Positions 19,081 to 30,003 of a DNA stretch of 64,000 nucleotides are shown here, piece after piece (within the stretch, counting starts at the first letter, position 1; every line of letters begins with the position of its first letter). The translations under genes were made by a program, and so were the position numbers. The stretch spans positions 107,445-171,444 of the forward strand of contig MLAK01000217.1 in assembly GCA_001839685.1 (NCBI GenBank), read 5' to 3'. The DNA comes from Tritrichomonas foetus (taxonomy: Eukaryota > Parabasalia > Tritrichomonadida > Tritrichomonadidae). Below the pieces are notes generated by a model. That model made no database searches. It worked only from the letters and a program-made list of their open reading frames with translations, and had not been told where the DNA came from.

Positions 19081-20550
19081 TTATAGCTCATGCTTATCAA
19101 GCGTGCGCAAGAATTTCTGGCCGCCTTTGTTAATTTGTGGATCATCAAGGTGGTTCGAGAAAAATACATCAAGTTTCATTTCTTTCATTTTCTTTGCACA
19201 TTCTTCATATCTGCATAAATCAGCTGCAACATAACTTGCTATTTGATTGAGATGTTTATCACTTTGAACGAGTTGGACAACTGTTTCACAAGCATCAATA
19301 AATTCAGTTGTGTAACCAATTTTTGAAAGTGTGTCTAAAAGGAGTAAAAATGAATGTAGAGAAACTTGATCGCCAAGTTGAAGAGATACTTGAATAAAAT
19401 CATTCAGAAATCCAGCAAGACTCATTTGATCAAGCATTTCTTGGTTTATATGAATTCTTCGTAACACAGTACATAATATTGTAATAACACCACTATTTTT
19501 AATGCTTGCCATAACTTTCAAAAATGGAACAAAATTAGAAAATGATACAATCTTCTTACGAATTTCATCATGGCTGAAAATCACTAAAAATAATCGGAGT
19601 GTGTCTGTGAATATTGGAAGTTCCATAGTTAACCACTCACCTTCACCAAGGATAAGATTGGCAACTTTTAAGTTTGAAGCAGCCTTCATTAAAATTAATG
19701 TAGCTTTGACATTACTTTTGGCCAAATCAAGAAGGAGATCAAGAAGCTCATGATCACAGAAAATGGAAGAGTCTGTTGCTTTTGCAACAAGAAGGGAAAG
19801 AACTGAATCGAGAATTTCTGGAGCGATTTTAAGATGAACTTTTACTGAATCAACTGGAACATCACCCTCATCGTAGAACTCAGAAATAACAGCAAGTGCA
19901 TTATAACAAGTTTGAAGAGAACGAATGTCAGTTTTTGTTGTGATGATATTTCTAAAAATTCTCCAGCAGTGACTTGCCCTTCCTTGTCTATAGTCTGAAT
20001 ATTGTGTGCAGAGGTACAAAAGTACAGAAGAGTAGTTATAAATTAAATCTGGTGTGGTGAAATATTTTGATCCTTGAATGAGAATATCAATCATTGGCCA
20101 GGGGTTATCACTATCAATATCATTGAATTGTTGTGCATAAGAACAGAGTATAGAAAGTGATTTTTGTGGTGACCTTGTTAAAATTGATGCAAATTTGTTG
20201 GTTAGTTCTTCATCAAATGCTTCCGGACAATTTTGAACAACTTTGTCTAAAATGAAGAATATTTCATTGACGTAGTTTCTGTTCTTATACGGTAATTGAT
20301 CGATATATCCATTTGATACAAAGATATCGCGGATTTTTGGATTGCGAATGAGTACACGAATGACCATGAGAATTGGAATTCCGATTTCTCGCGGAAGTTG
20401 AGGTGTTAAATGTCCGAGTAAAATCTTAAAAAGATTCGATGATTCTTTTGGCGTGGCATTTTTTGGGAGTTTTAATATGTAAGGAACAAACCCATCATCA
20501 TACGGATCTTTTAGGATCTTCGTATCGACATTACTTCGGTGCATATCCAT
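19081..20550 (-). CDS. Armadillo/HEAT-like helical protein, 489 aa
   Basis: The protein consists almost wholly of predicted amphipathic helices with regular leucines and isoleucines, typical of an ARM/HEAT solenoid; no signal peptide, membrane segment or catalytic motif is visible. Segments such as DLIYNYSSVLLYLCTQ and LDLLLDLAKSNVKATLILMK look like repeat units. Proteins of this kind are abundant in trichomonads and likely scaffold others. An in-frame second ATG follows the first by two codons. I do not recognise a specific family. Confidence 0.75.
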   Translation of the reverse strand: MDMHRSNVDTKILKDPYDDGFVPYILKLPKNATPKESSNLFKILLGHLTPQLPREIGIPILMVIRVLIRNPKIRDIFVSNGYIDQLPYKNRNYVNEIFFILDKVVQNCPEAFDEELTNKFASILTRSPQKSLSILCSYAQQFNDIDSDNPWPMIDILIQGSKYFTTPDLIYNYSSVLLYLCTQYSDYRQGRASHCWRIFRNIITTKTDIRSLQTCYNALAVISEFYDEGDVPVDSVKVHLKIAPEILDSVLSLLVAKATDSSIFCDHELLDLLLDLAKSNVKATLILMKAASNLKVANLILGEGEWLTMELPIFTDTLRLFLVIFSHDEIRKKIVSFSNFVPFLKVMASIKNSGVITILCTVLRRIHINQEMLDQMSLAGFLNDFIQVSLQLGDQVSLHSFLLLLDTLSKIGYTTEFIDACETVVQLVQSDKHLNQIASYVAADLCRYEECAKKMKEMKLDVFFSNHLDDPQINKGGQKFLRTLDKHEL

Positions 20551-20716
20551 TTTTAAAACAGTGATAAAATTAAATTCATTTTGATCTTTCTTCCGTTAAA
20601 ATTACATCAAGATTAACTTTTTGAATTGACATTGTTATTATTCTCTCAAAAAAAATCTTCATTTTCACCTTTTTTAATTATTTAACCGAAATTCATATTG
20701 AAAAAAATGACTTATT

Positions 20717-23700
20717 ATGAAATTTTCAATGATAATTTGGAGACCTATTCTCAAAAAGTCACGTTATCCAACATCAAAAAAAATGTTTTCCCATAATAAA
20801 GGACGAAGAAATGGGAAAGCGCACAAACGACTAGTTCCAAAAAGCATCTTTTCAATCGCTCTTTCAACTATCCGAGATTACTTTTCGTACTGCCAAGACG
20901 TCGTAACTCTTCCTCTCGTTTTTTATAATATTATCAACTTTTACATGCTTTCAGTGATAACAATTCCATTGATTCTAATCAGAAGTGAACCTGTTTGGGG
21001 AGAAGATGTTACCCTATCAAACGCTTTATATTTTCTATCATTTTTTCTCCGAATGGGGTCAATATATACAAAATATAGTCAAGTAATTTATTCTTCTATT
21101 TTTAACATAGTATTGTTACTTATTCTTATGCTTCCTGTTTTAATTTTTTCACCCATCTACAAAGTAACTGGAAGAGTTCCAAGATCTTTTTGTTTTATTA
21201 CAACACTTTCTACAGATTTTCTGATGCATGTTGCATTTTTCTGGACACCTTCGCAAATAGGAACAATTGTTGGTTTACTCATTCAACCCGCCCAAAATCA
21301 AATTAACACCACTTTTATCATTCTTCTCGTAATTTTAGTGATATTTTTAATTATAATGATTATATTTTTCGATGCTATTGTTTTCCCACAAGTTAACTTC
21401 ACAAAAGGAAGAACACTCACATGGGTTGGCCAAACAATGACTTTGATTTATCTTTATGCAACTTTACAGTTACTTTTAACTCGAATTTGTGAAATTATTT
21501 CCAATGGAGTCCTTCAATATGTTTTAATTGGTATTTATTCAATAGCTGCATTTGGTTCTATAATTGCTGCTTCAATTCGTGTTCCTTCAGTTGAAATCAA
21601 ATTTACTTCCTATTATTTAGGAAGTGCAACGTCTTCCATTGTAGTTTTAATCTTCATTGTTATTAAATTCTTTAAAGAAGGCATTGATGGGCCTTTACTT
21701 TTCTTACAATTCATTATTTTATCGTTTGCATTGATCTTATTATTCACTCGTGTATTTACTTACCAAGAAATTAAAATTTTATCTTCGCTTGATTCGTTGT
21801 ATCATGAAGAAGTCGCTTTTGATGAAATTTATCGTAGACCTTACCAATTCCTTGGAAGTATGCGAATTGGATTTAAGAATGCCCATCCATATGTTTTAAC
21901 ATTTGAACCATTCAATAATGCATTAAATGCATGGCCTAATTCCCAATTTATTTGGATTCAATATTTAAGATTTCTATCTGTTTATTTTGAAGAAACAAGT
22001 AAATTACTTATTTTAATTGAAGGCTTAAAACAGCAAAAATTTGGTGGACTTCATGTTAAAGGCTTTCGTGCTCTTCTTCTTCATACAGCAAATAGTAGAA
22101 ATAGGCACGTTTCATCTGATCTTAAATATCAATTTAAACTTCTTGAAGAACAAATTCGAACAACCAAAAATTTATTAGTAACTTATTGGTCAGCAATTGA
22201 AGAATGTTCTTCTTCATCTGCTTTTGATATTGGTAAGCAGCTTAATGAGCATATTCAAAACATTGAAAGTATGTTTGCACACCTAATTTTGTTATATCCC
22301 AATAATTCTTTTATTTGTTCGAAATTTGCTAATTTCCTTTCTTCTGTTGTCTGTGATATTAAACAAGCAGAAACATGGAAAAATCGAGCAAATGTTCTAA
22401 AAGATCATAGAAACTTTATGATTGATATTACACAACAATTTGCTCTGAATATGTTTCCAATGTTACCCAAAACACTTGCTGATTTACAACCTGTTATAGC
22501 ACAACCAATAAAAGATGGTTCAATGTCATTTGATGATCATTTAAATGAGACATCAACAATAAGTTCTGGGAGAAATACGTTTGGAATGTCAGATGATGGT
22601 GGATATGAATCGAGTCATATTAGGCAACTTGGACTTCATGCTCCAGTTCCATTTGCTCGTAACTTTATTATATTGTCGATTGCTTTTGTTGTTATTGCTT
22701 TCTTAGCTGGCCCATTTACACCATCTTTTGTAGTTTTTTATGATACACAACTCCTTAAACAATATTTCATTGGTATTAAAACTTCTTGTTATATGGCAGA
22801 ATACTTTGAAATTATTCCGAATTATCTAATGTTTGAAGCATTAAACATTGAGCATGTTTTGCCTTCAAAAAATGAAGAAGTTGATATATTAGGCGTTCCA
22901 AATGAAACAATTGATTTATATTCTGTTTCAATTTTGGACTTACTTCATTCTCTTGATTCATCGAATCATCAATTTGTAGAATTTTCTCAAAAACTTCTTT
23001 CAATTAATTCAAAGTTTTCACTCAGCTTGCATTCACCAACAATAGAATTTATAACAAGGTCGTCTAGCTCTGGGGTTCCTCAGAACTCCACTATCAAAAT
23101 AACAATGAGAGAAGCAATGCCTGCTTTAATTAGCAACTTTTTCTCTTATTCGACCGAATTTTATAAATATCAAGAATCATTTTTCGATTCTGATTGGTTT
23201 ATTCAAAGTATTGCTAATTCGCATAGAATAACGCCCCATATTTTAGATAATGTTTTATATTTATGCAGTGATGTTCGTCAAAGATTGGATGAACTAAATA
23301 ATAAAACTATGATTATTGTTCTTGTCTTTGCAATAGTAAGTGCTACCTTTTGGCCTTTTGGTATAATTAGTGTTCTAACATTTAAGAGACAGTGGACTTC
23401 AATTATTAAGATAATGAATTCAATGCCACATGTTGCAATTCAGAGAGCAATTTCTCATTTTTCAAACTTACAAAATATTCAGCAGATCGATCAATCAAAG
23501 AAATCGGAATCTAAATATACAAGTACATATATTCAAATGGTTTCTAGTCGTGATGTGAAAAATGGACTACCTCAAGGTTTATTACTTGCACTTGTTACAT
23601 TTGACATTATTTTATCTATTTGTGTTTTCATTGCTTTATACTTTATTATTAAAATAATGAGTGATCAACTCATTGTTATTCCTTATCGTCTTCATTTATC

Positions 23701-25690
23701 AGGAAATGTTTTGGTTTACTATTATCGTTGCTCAGTTTTAATATTAAGGTCATTAGCAGAATCACAAAATAAACCCTTTTTCTATGATACTCGGCAATAT
23801 ATTACAGAAAAACTTGATGAAGCAATTCCGCTTCTACGGAGTTCATTAAATGATTTCTTTTTCGTTGAAGAAGCTGGTCACAGTGCCGGAGTATTAAGTA
23901 GTACTACAGAAATTGTTGAATCGCTTTTCTCGTCCAATGGAAATTGGCTGAATAATGAAATTTTACATGAAAAATTAATGAATATGCCAAATCTAATCAC
24001 ATTAGATGTAATTTATGAAATTATTATTAATTTATATAGAAAAATATCTGTCAATGAGTATAGTATTAATTTAAATGACACAGAATTCTTACTTTTAACA
24101 CATTTTATTTTGGATCATTTATATGAATCGGTTTTTGAAGAAATTGATAATAGCTATTTAAAGTTGATGAATAATATGATCTCCCGACTTTTAGCAATTT
24201 TATTTATAATTTCAGCCGGTATATTCATTATTGGTATCATTGTATTAATTGTATTAACTGTTAATGTTGTAAGTATTTTGAAAACTACTAGATTTTGTTT
24301 ATCTTCTTTGTCTATGGTTGATGTTAGATTCTTGACGGAATCAACAAATATTATGCAATTGTTTTCTGGCAATTTTGTTTCATCGCATATTGGGAAAAAC
24401 TCACTTCTTCCATCACTGATTAGAATGCAAGAAGTAATTGAGGATTGTATCATTGTAGTTAATGAAGAAATGTGCATTACTTCCTTTAACCAAGCTGCCG
24501 CACAACGATTTCATCTTTCCTCGAAATCAATCAATGGCACACATATAAACTCTGCTATTATATTTGAAAACCCTGATATTATAGAAACTGCAACTCGATT
24601 ATTTAATGATGAAAATGAAAATGAAATAATCGATAGAACATTTGAAAGTCGTGTTGCTTTAATTGATACGCCATTTCCAGATTTCCTTCAAACAATTTCA
24701 TTAAATTTGGTGAATGAAAATTCAAAGAAAAATCAACTTGTTGTTGTTATTGCTAAACAAGATGATTTTGAATTGAAACTTCATGAAATAGAATCAGCAA
24801 ATAAGAAGATTGAAGAATTAAAAATGTCTGTAGTTCCTCCTCAACTTCTTGGTAAAATTGACTCAAAAGATACATCATTAATGCTTTCGATCAGAAATGG
24901 TATAACTGCATATATAGAATGCATGATTGCAAGTGATCCAGAACAGGCAACACCTCTTCTTCTAAATAACCAATTATCCCAAGTTTCTCTTGTCAACTCC
25001 AATGCTTTAATTTCTGTTCATCCAAGTCTACAACATAATTCTATGTCCGCTTTCCATCATCAACATTCCCAACCAAATTTCTTCGTAAATTCTACACAAA
25101 GTTCTCAACAAACATCGCAGCAAGGTTCACAATTGAATCTTTTACAAAGCTCGTTGCAATCTTCACAACAAAACTCACAGTTAAATTTTTTGCAAAATTC
25201 ACAATCAACATTTTTACAAAGTCAATCAAATGTGAAGAATAAAATATCTAAATTCTATGATATTGTTGACTACTGTGTTCTTTTTACAAATGATGTGTGC
25301 AGTTTAAGAAATTTTGGAACAGGTGCGTGTTTGTGCTTTAATATTATTGATCAAAACTACAACATGTTGCCTGTTGTTACACAAGCCATTGAATTTTGTA
25401 AAACTTTGATCGAAAAATGTAAAGAGTCTGAAATAGAAATTCGATGTTCATTATCATATGACATATCTGCAACTGCTGGAATGATATCGACGAAAAGACT
25501 ATCATTTGATTATTATGGTTCATCAAGAAAAGCTACATTTAAACTTATTAATTATGCTGAGCCATCATCAATTATATTTGATTATATAATGAATGATTTT
25601 ATTGACCCGAGATATAATAATTCACTTAAAACTACATCAGTCCCAGAATTTAACGGACAAACGTCTGAATACTTTATCCTACAATGCTAA
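20717..25690 (+). CDS. Giant membrane protein with PAS and degenerate adenylate/guanylate cyclase domain
   Basis: The 1657-residue protein follows the plan of trichomonad receptor-type cyclases: about eight membrane segments (55-330), a cytosolic helical region, paired membrane segments near 650, 865, 955 and 1160 that bracket two probably extracellular domains (about 675-860 and 980-1150), a PAS domain (about 1236-1345), a short coiled linker, VVPPQLLGKI, and a cyclase-like domain (about 1370-1657). In the cyclase domain the first metal Asp position is Glu1401 (YIECM), the second is Thr1535 (FGTGA instead of IGDA), and the Asn and Arg of NxAxR are Lys1605 and Lys1609. A Gln/Ser-rich insert (about 1435-1510) splits it. 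I infer a pseudocyclase. TAAAG follows. Confidence 0.8.
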   Translation: MKFSMIIWRPILKKSRYPTSKKMFSHNKGRRNGKAHKRLVPKSIFSIALSTIRDYFSYCQDVVTLPLVFYNIINFYMLSVITIPLILIRSEPVWGEDVTLSNALYFLSFFLRMGSIYTKYSQVIYSSIFNIVLLLILMLPVLIFSPIYKVTGRVPRSFCFITTLSTDFLMHVAFFWTPSQIGTIVGLLIQPAQNQINTTFIILLVILVIFLIIMIIFFDAIVFPQVNFTKGRTLTWVGQTMTLIYLYATLQLLLTRICEIISNGVLQYVLIGIYSIAAFGSIIAASIRVPSVEIKFTSYYLGSATSSIVVLIFIVIKFFKEGIDGPLLFLQFIILSFALILLFTRVFTYQEIKILSSLDSLYHEEVAFDEIYRRPYQFLGSMRIGFKNAHPYVLTFEPFNNALNAWPNSQFIWIQYLRFLSVYFEETSKLLILIEGLKQQKFGGLHVKGFRALLLHTANSRNRHVSSDLKYQFKLLEEQIRTTKNLLVTYWSAIEECSSSSAFDIGKQLNEHIQNIESMFAHLILLYPNNSFICSKFANFLSSVVCDIKQAETWKNRANVLKDHRNFMIDITQQFALNMFPMLPKTLADLQPVIAQPIKDGSMSFDDHLNETSTISSGRNTFGMSDDGGYESSHIRQLGLHAPVPFARNFIILSIAFVVIAFLAGPFTPSFVVFYDTQLLKQYFIGIKTSCYMAEYFEIIPNYLMFEALNIEHVLPSKNEEVDILGVPNETIDLYSVSILDLLHSLDSSNHQFVEFSQKLLSINSKFSLSLHSPTIEFITRSSSSGVPQNSTIKITMREAMPALISNFFSYSTEFYKYQESFFDSDWFIQSIANSHRITPHILDNVLYLCSDVRQRLDELNNKTMIIVLVFAIVSATFWPFGIISVLTFKRQWTSIIKIMNSMPHVAIQRAISHFSNLQNIQQIDQSKKSESKYTSTYIQMVSSRDVKNGLPQGLLLALVTFDIILSICVFIALYFIIKIMSDQLIVIPYRLHLSGNVLVYYYRCSVLILRSLAESQNKPFFYDTRQYITEKLDEAIPLLRSSLNDFFFVEEAGHSAGVLSSTTEIVESLFSSNGNWLNNEILHEKLMNMPNLITLDVIYEIIINLYRKISVNEYSINLNDTEFLLLTHFILDHLYESVFEEIDNSYLKLMNNMISRLLAILFIISAGIFIIGIIVLIVLTVNVVSILKTTRFCLSSLSMVDVRFLTESTNIMQLFSGNFVSSHIGKNSLLPSLIRMQEVIEDCIIVVNEEMCITSFNQAAAQRFHLSSKSINGTHINSAIIFENPDIIETATRLFNDENENEIIDRTFESRVALIDTPFPDFLQTISLNLVNENSKKNQLVVVIAKQDDFELKLHEIESANKKIEELKMSVVPPQLLGKIDSKDTSLMLSIRNGITAYIECMIASDPEQATPLLLNNQLSQVSLVNSNALISVHPSLQHNSMSAFHHQHSQPNFFVNSTQSSQQTSQQGSQLNLLQSSLQSSQQNSQLNFLQNSQSTFLQSQSNVKNKISKFYDIVDYCVLFTNDVCSLRNFGTGACLCFNIIDQNYNMLPVVTQAIEFCKTLIEKCKESEIEIRCSLSYDISATAGMISTKRLSFDYYGSSRKATFKLINYAEPSSIIFDYIMNDFIDPRYNNSLKTTSVPEFNGQTSEYFILQC

Positions 25691-25874
25691 AGAATTGACA
25701 TATATCGATTATTTGAAATGAGAAAGAAAATAATATCACATCAAGCAAGCTTTGGAGTTTTTGCGTGATGTAATTTGAAATGGTTTGTTTGTATAAAAAA
25801 TTGTTATTTATTATCAAATTCTGTCATGTCATTTTTATTTTTTCTGAAATTTTTTTATGGCATCATGATCAATC

Positions 25875-28700
25875 ATGAAACTCTTCTTTCAAGCAACTGC
25901 TCTAGCTATTGATTATAACGATTCAGATATAGTTTTTGCAGGTGCTGGTCCATATATTTACGTAATCAAAAACGAAACAATCGAAACTCACCAAAAAATA
26001 TTCGACCCGTATTCCAGAATAGTCTCAATTCGCTGTTTTTCGGAATATGTTTTCGCTTTTGCAGAAAAGAAGCTGGCTGTTCTCAAATTTTTGCCAATCG
26101 AATTATCTTTCGAAATTATAAATATAATCGATTTTCCCGATATTTTGAAAGCTATCAATTATTATGAAGAAAAGAACGAAATTTATGCAATTTTAGGGCA
26201 CGGCCAAATCGCTTCTCTCAATATAAATAATTTCTCTGATATTCATCTGATCGACCCAAAAAATTGGAAAATTTGTACAGCTGCAACAATTGATGGTTTG
26301 AATTTCTTTTATGGTGACTCATTTGGAACTCTCACATATGTTGATCATTTTGATGCAGAAACTGATTACGGAACACTTTTTGGTATCACAAAAAGTCCAC
26401 ATTCAAATCAACTTTTAACAGCACATGAATATAAAGCCGTTATTTTATGGAACATCAAAAATGATACTCTTGAAAAAGTTTGGTCCTATTCAAATTTCCC
26501 ATCCCGAGTATGGGGCTGTGAGTTTTTTAAAGGAAAGCCAATTGCTTTCTCAGAAGATGGCTGTGTTCATTATAATGATCAAATTTACCAATTACATCGA
26601 TCTAAAACAATCACAGCACTTGCAATAAAAAATGAAACAATCATAACAGCTGGACAATTTGGAACTTTACGTTTTTCTGATTTTTCTAATCTTGATGCTA
26701 TTCCAATTGTAAAAAAGATCAACCATCAACCAATAACAGTTGCCTCTCTTAGTGATGGAACATGTCTTGTTGGTGCTGTTGATGGAACACTTTTATTAAT
26801 GCCCGAAGAAAAAGAAATCACAGTACCAAAAATTGACCAACAAATTACAGATGAACTAAACAATGAAAATACTGTTATGAATGGTGAAACAAATTCTCGA
26901 ACAAATAAATGTGGATGGTTCTTAATAACACCTTTTAGAACATCTGCTCTTTGTTTCTCACGTGATAAAAGACTTGCTTATTATAATAAAGAAATGAATC
27001 AATTTATTATCAATTCACAAATTTGTGATGCAACTGCAAATTCACTTTCATTGAATTCTGAAATCGGGGCTGCAATCTTAGTTACTAACAAATTGTCTAT
27101 TTTCGATATTCCTAATCTAAATCCCTTAATTGAAATCGATTTGGCAGAGTTTTATCCAACGACACCAAATGCATTAGCTGTTATGAGTAACAAAAAAATT
27201 GTTGCAGTTGGTCATCTTGCAACAGTTTTAATCATTGAAATAGACGATTCTAATCAAATCATCTCGAAGAATCTAATCAATACTGAATCCAAAGATGGCT
27301 TCATTTCTCTTCATTTTATTGGAAATGTTTTATACTGTGCAGGAAGAACAAATGGACTAATTTCAATCATAGAAAAAATAAATAATGAGAATTCATTTGA
27401 GTGGCTTTTGAAAACCCATTGGAGAATTCCATTGCAACTAAAAAGTACAATTCAAATTAATGGTGAAATTTCACCTGTTGTTTCAACATTAATGAAAGAT
27501 TCAATTGTTTTATGGGATATCAAAAATCAAAACAATATTGGAAAATTCCCATTCAAAGGAAACAAAAGCCGAGTTTCAATTCAAGTCAATGATGGAACTT
27601 TCACTTCATCCTATTGTGATGCAAAATCTATCACATTATATTCTAAATCGCCTTGTATTTCTCCAAAATTTGTGGGTCAGCCATTTCATGGACTAAGACT
27701 ATTATCGTCAGCTGTAAAACAGTCAATGAATGCGACTACATTAATGGTTACTGGAAGTTGTGATCGTGATATTCGGTTATGGGAAATCAATTCAAATGGT
27801 TTTGAATTTTTCGATTGTGTTTTTGGTGGAACAGATGGAACTCATTCACTTTGTTGGTGTGAACGTAGTAACATAATCATCAGTGGTGGTGCCAAAAAAT
27901 CACTTTTTGCATGGAAAGAAAATAATCACAAATTATTTCTTTTGAAAGAATTCTTTCTCGACAATTTTGGCATCAATACAAAAATTAACTTCACAATTTC
28001 TTGTTGTGCTTTAACAAATGAGAATATTCTTTATCTTGGAACAACTGATGGATACATCAATACATTCAAATTCATCATTTCTAATGATGAAGATTGTTTA
28101 ATTCTTCAAAAAGACAAAATGTCTGCTGATAAAAATGAAAATGAAGGTGAAAGTAATAAGAATATAACTTATGGGTGTGAAATCAATCTTGAGTTGATTG
28201 AAAGAAGAGAGACTAAAGGAACACCTGTTTCAATTAGTAACTGTGGAAATAAAATTGTTGTTGCAGAGTCTACTGGCGATCTTTGTTACATAAATAGTTC
28301 AAACAACATAAACGAAGAAATCTTTGAAGTTCAAACATCATCATGTGGAATTTTGATGTCAAGACTTTTTAAAATTGACAATAAAGTTGTTGCAGCATCT
28401 GCTTGTGATGATGGCAAAATTATTCTGACTGACTTTTTGACACATGAAACTATTACAGAAATCAAAAGCGGGCATACTGGTGGAATTCGGTCTTTGGCTG
28501 TTCGAGTTGAAATGCAAAAAGTTTTCATTGCAACTTTTTCATATGATCAATGCTTAATCACACATGAAATTGTATTCCCGACCATTGAGGTTATTAGTGT
28601 TAAAAAAAGCTATACTTCTGTTTTTAATGGAGAAAGTGTAGAGTTTGCTGGAGAAAGTGCTGTAGTTCTTGGCTCTGGTATGGAATATATAGATATATAA
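25875..28700 (+). CDS. WD40-repeat protein resembling WDR6/Trm734
   Basis: The 941-residue protein is built of WD40-type beta-propeller blades, seen in pieces such as TAHEYKAVILWNI, VTGSCDRDIRLWEI, IISGGAKKSLFAWKE and VVAASACDDGKIILTDF. The length (two or three propellers) and blocks such as SRVWGCEFF fit WDR6/Rtt10, which in yeast and man assists Trm7/FTSJ1 in 2'-O-methylation of the tRNA wobble base; this identity is likely but not proven. The upstream cyclase-like gene ends 184 bp before. An initiator-like TCATTT lies at 25829-25834. The stop runs into TAAAA. Confidence 0.75.
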   Translation: MKLFFQATALAIDYNDSDIVFAGAGPYIYVIKNETIETHQKIFDPYSRIVSIRCFSEYVFAFAEKKLAVLKFLPIELSFEIINIIDFPDILKAINYYEEKNEIYAILGHGQIASLNINNFSDIHLIDPKNWKICTAATIDGLNFFYGDSFGTLTYVDHFDAETDYGTLFGITKSPHSNQLLTAHEYKAVILWNIKNDTLEKVWSYSNFPSRVWGCEFFKGKPIAFSEDGCVHYNDQIYQLHRSKTITALAIKNETIITAGQFGTLRFSDFSNLDAIPIVKKINHQPITVASLSDGTCLVGAVDGTLLLMPEEKEITVPKIDQQITDELNNENTVMNGETNSRTNKCGWFLITPFRTSALCFSRDKRLAYYNKEMNQFIINSQICDATANSLSLNSEIGAAILVTNKLSIFDIPNLNPLIEIDLAEFYPTTPNALAVMSNKKIVAVGHLATVLIIEIDDSNQIISKNLINTESKDGFISLHFIGNVLYCAGRTNGLISIIEKINNENSFEWLLKTHWRIPLQLKSTIQINGEISPVVSTLMKDSIVLWDIKNQNNIGKFPFKGNKSRVSIQVNDGTFTSSYCDAKSITLYSKSPCISPKFVGQPFHGLRLLSSAVKQSMNATTLMVTGSCDRDIRLWEINSNGFEFFDCVFGGTDGTHSLCWCERSNIIISGGAKKSLFAWKENNHKLFLLKEFFLDNFGINTKINFTISCCALTNENILYLGTTDGYINTFKFIISNDEDCLILQKDKMSADKNENEGESNKNITYGCEINLELIERRETKGTPVSISNCGNKIVVAESTGDLCYINSSNNINEEIFEVQTSSCGILMSRLFKIDNKVVAASACDDGKIILTDFLTHETITEIKSGHTGGIRSLAVRVEMQKVFIATFSYDQCLITHEIVFPTIEVISVKKSYTSVFNGESVEFAGESAVVLGSGMEYIDI

Positions 28701-28859
28701 AAATTGTATATATATATTAAAATTGATTTATCTTTTTTTGAAGATGATATTTATTTTTTATAATTCTCGTCAAATTCGATCAGTGTAGAGCTTTCACCTG
28801 ATCTATATCTCGTGACTGTTAAATGGGATTAAGAGGAAAATTGTTGCATAAATCAGTTG

Positions 28860-30003
28860 TATAAATATGTTTCAGAAATATATTGTACAAATTTGTTGCA
28901 GAAATCAGTTGCAGAAATCTGTTGTATAAATTTGTTGCAGAAATCAGTTGTATAAATTTGTTGCAGAAATCAGTTGNNNNNNNNNNNNNNNNNNNNNNNN
29001 NNNNNNNNNNNNNNNNNNNNNNNNNNNNNNNNNNNNNNNNNNNNNNNNNNNNNNNNNNNNNNNNNNNNNNNNNNNNNNNNNNNNNNNNNNNNNNNNNNNN
29101 NNNNNNNNNNNNNNNNNNNNNNNNNNNNNNNNNNNNNNNNNNNNNNNNNNNNNNNNNNNNNNNNNNNNNNNNNNNNNNNNNNNNNNNNNNNNNNNNNNNN
29201 NNNNNNNNNNNNNNNNNNNNNNNNNNNNNNNNNNNNNNNNNNNNNNNNNNNNNNNNNNNNNNNNNNNNNNNNNNNNNNNNNNNNNNNNNNNNNNNNNNNN
29301 NNNNNNNNNNNNNNNNNNNNNNNNNNNNNNNNNNNNNNNNNNNNNNNNNNNNNNNNNNNNNNNNNNNNNNNNNNNNNNNNNNNNNNNNNNNNNNNNNNNN
29401 NNNNNNNNNNNNNNNNNNNNNNNNNNNNNNNNNNNNNNNNNNNNNNNNNNNNNNNNNNNNNNNNNNNNNNNNNNNNNNNNNNNNNNNNNNNNNNNNNNNN
29501 NNNNNNNNNNNNNNNNNNNNNNNNNNNNNNNNNNNNNNNNNNNNNNNNNNNNNNNNNNNNNNNNNNNNNNNNNNNNNNNNNNNNNNNNNNNNNNNNNNNN
29601 NNNNNNNNNNNNNNNNNNNNNNNNNNNNNNNNNNNNNNNNNNNNNNNNNNNNNNNNNNNNNNNNNNNNNNNNNNNNNNNNNNNNNNNNNNNNNNNNNNNN
29701 NNNNNNNNNNNNNNNNNNNNNNNNNNNNNNNNNNNNNNNNNNNNNNNNNNNNNNNNNNNNNNNNNNNNNNNNNNNNNNNNNNNNNNNNNNNNNNNNNNNN
29801 NNNNNNNNNNNNNNNNNNNNNNNNNNNNNNNNNNNNNNNNNNNNNNNNNNNNNNNNNNNNNNNNNNNNNNNGTTGTATAAATTTGTTGCAGAAATCAGTT
29901 GCAGAAATTTGTTGCAGAAATATGTTGCACAAATCTATTGCAGAAATCAGTTGTATTTATACAAATAGGTTGCATATATATGTTGTATAAGTCAGTAGCA
30001 GAA
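28860..30003. repeat. 13-bp minisatellite interrupted by an assembly gap
   Basis: Exact 13-bp units, mainly GTTGCAGAAATCA and GTTGTATAAATTT with point variants, run from about 28860 to 28976 and resume at 29872 to about 30003. The 895 N between (28977-29871) presumably represent more of the array. Units become more divergent toward the right edge. The array is open in more than one frame, but I see no gene that uses it. Confidence 0.9.
28977..29871. other. Assembly gap (895 N)
   Basis: A run of N inside the minisatellite. Nothing can be said about its content or true length. Confidence 0.99.

Noticed and set aside
28883..29968. Open frames through the minisatellite and gap
   Set aside because: They consist of N and 13-bp repeats; openness is a property of the repeat unit and not evidence of coding.
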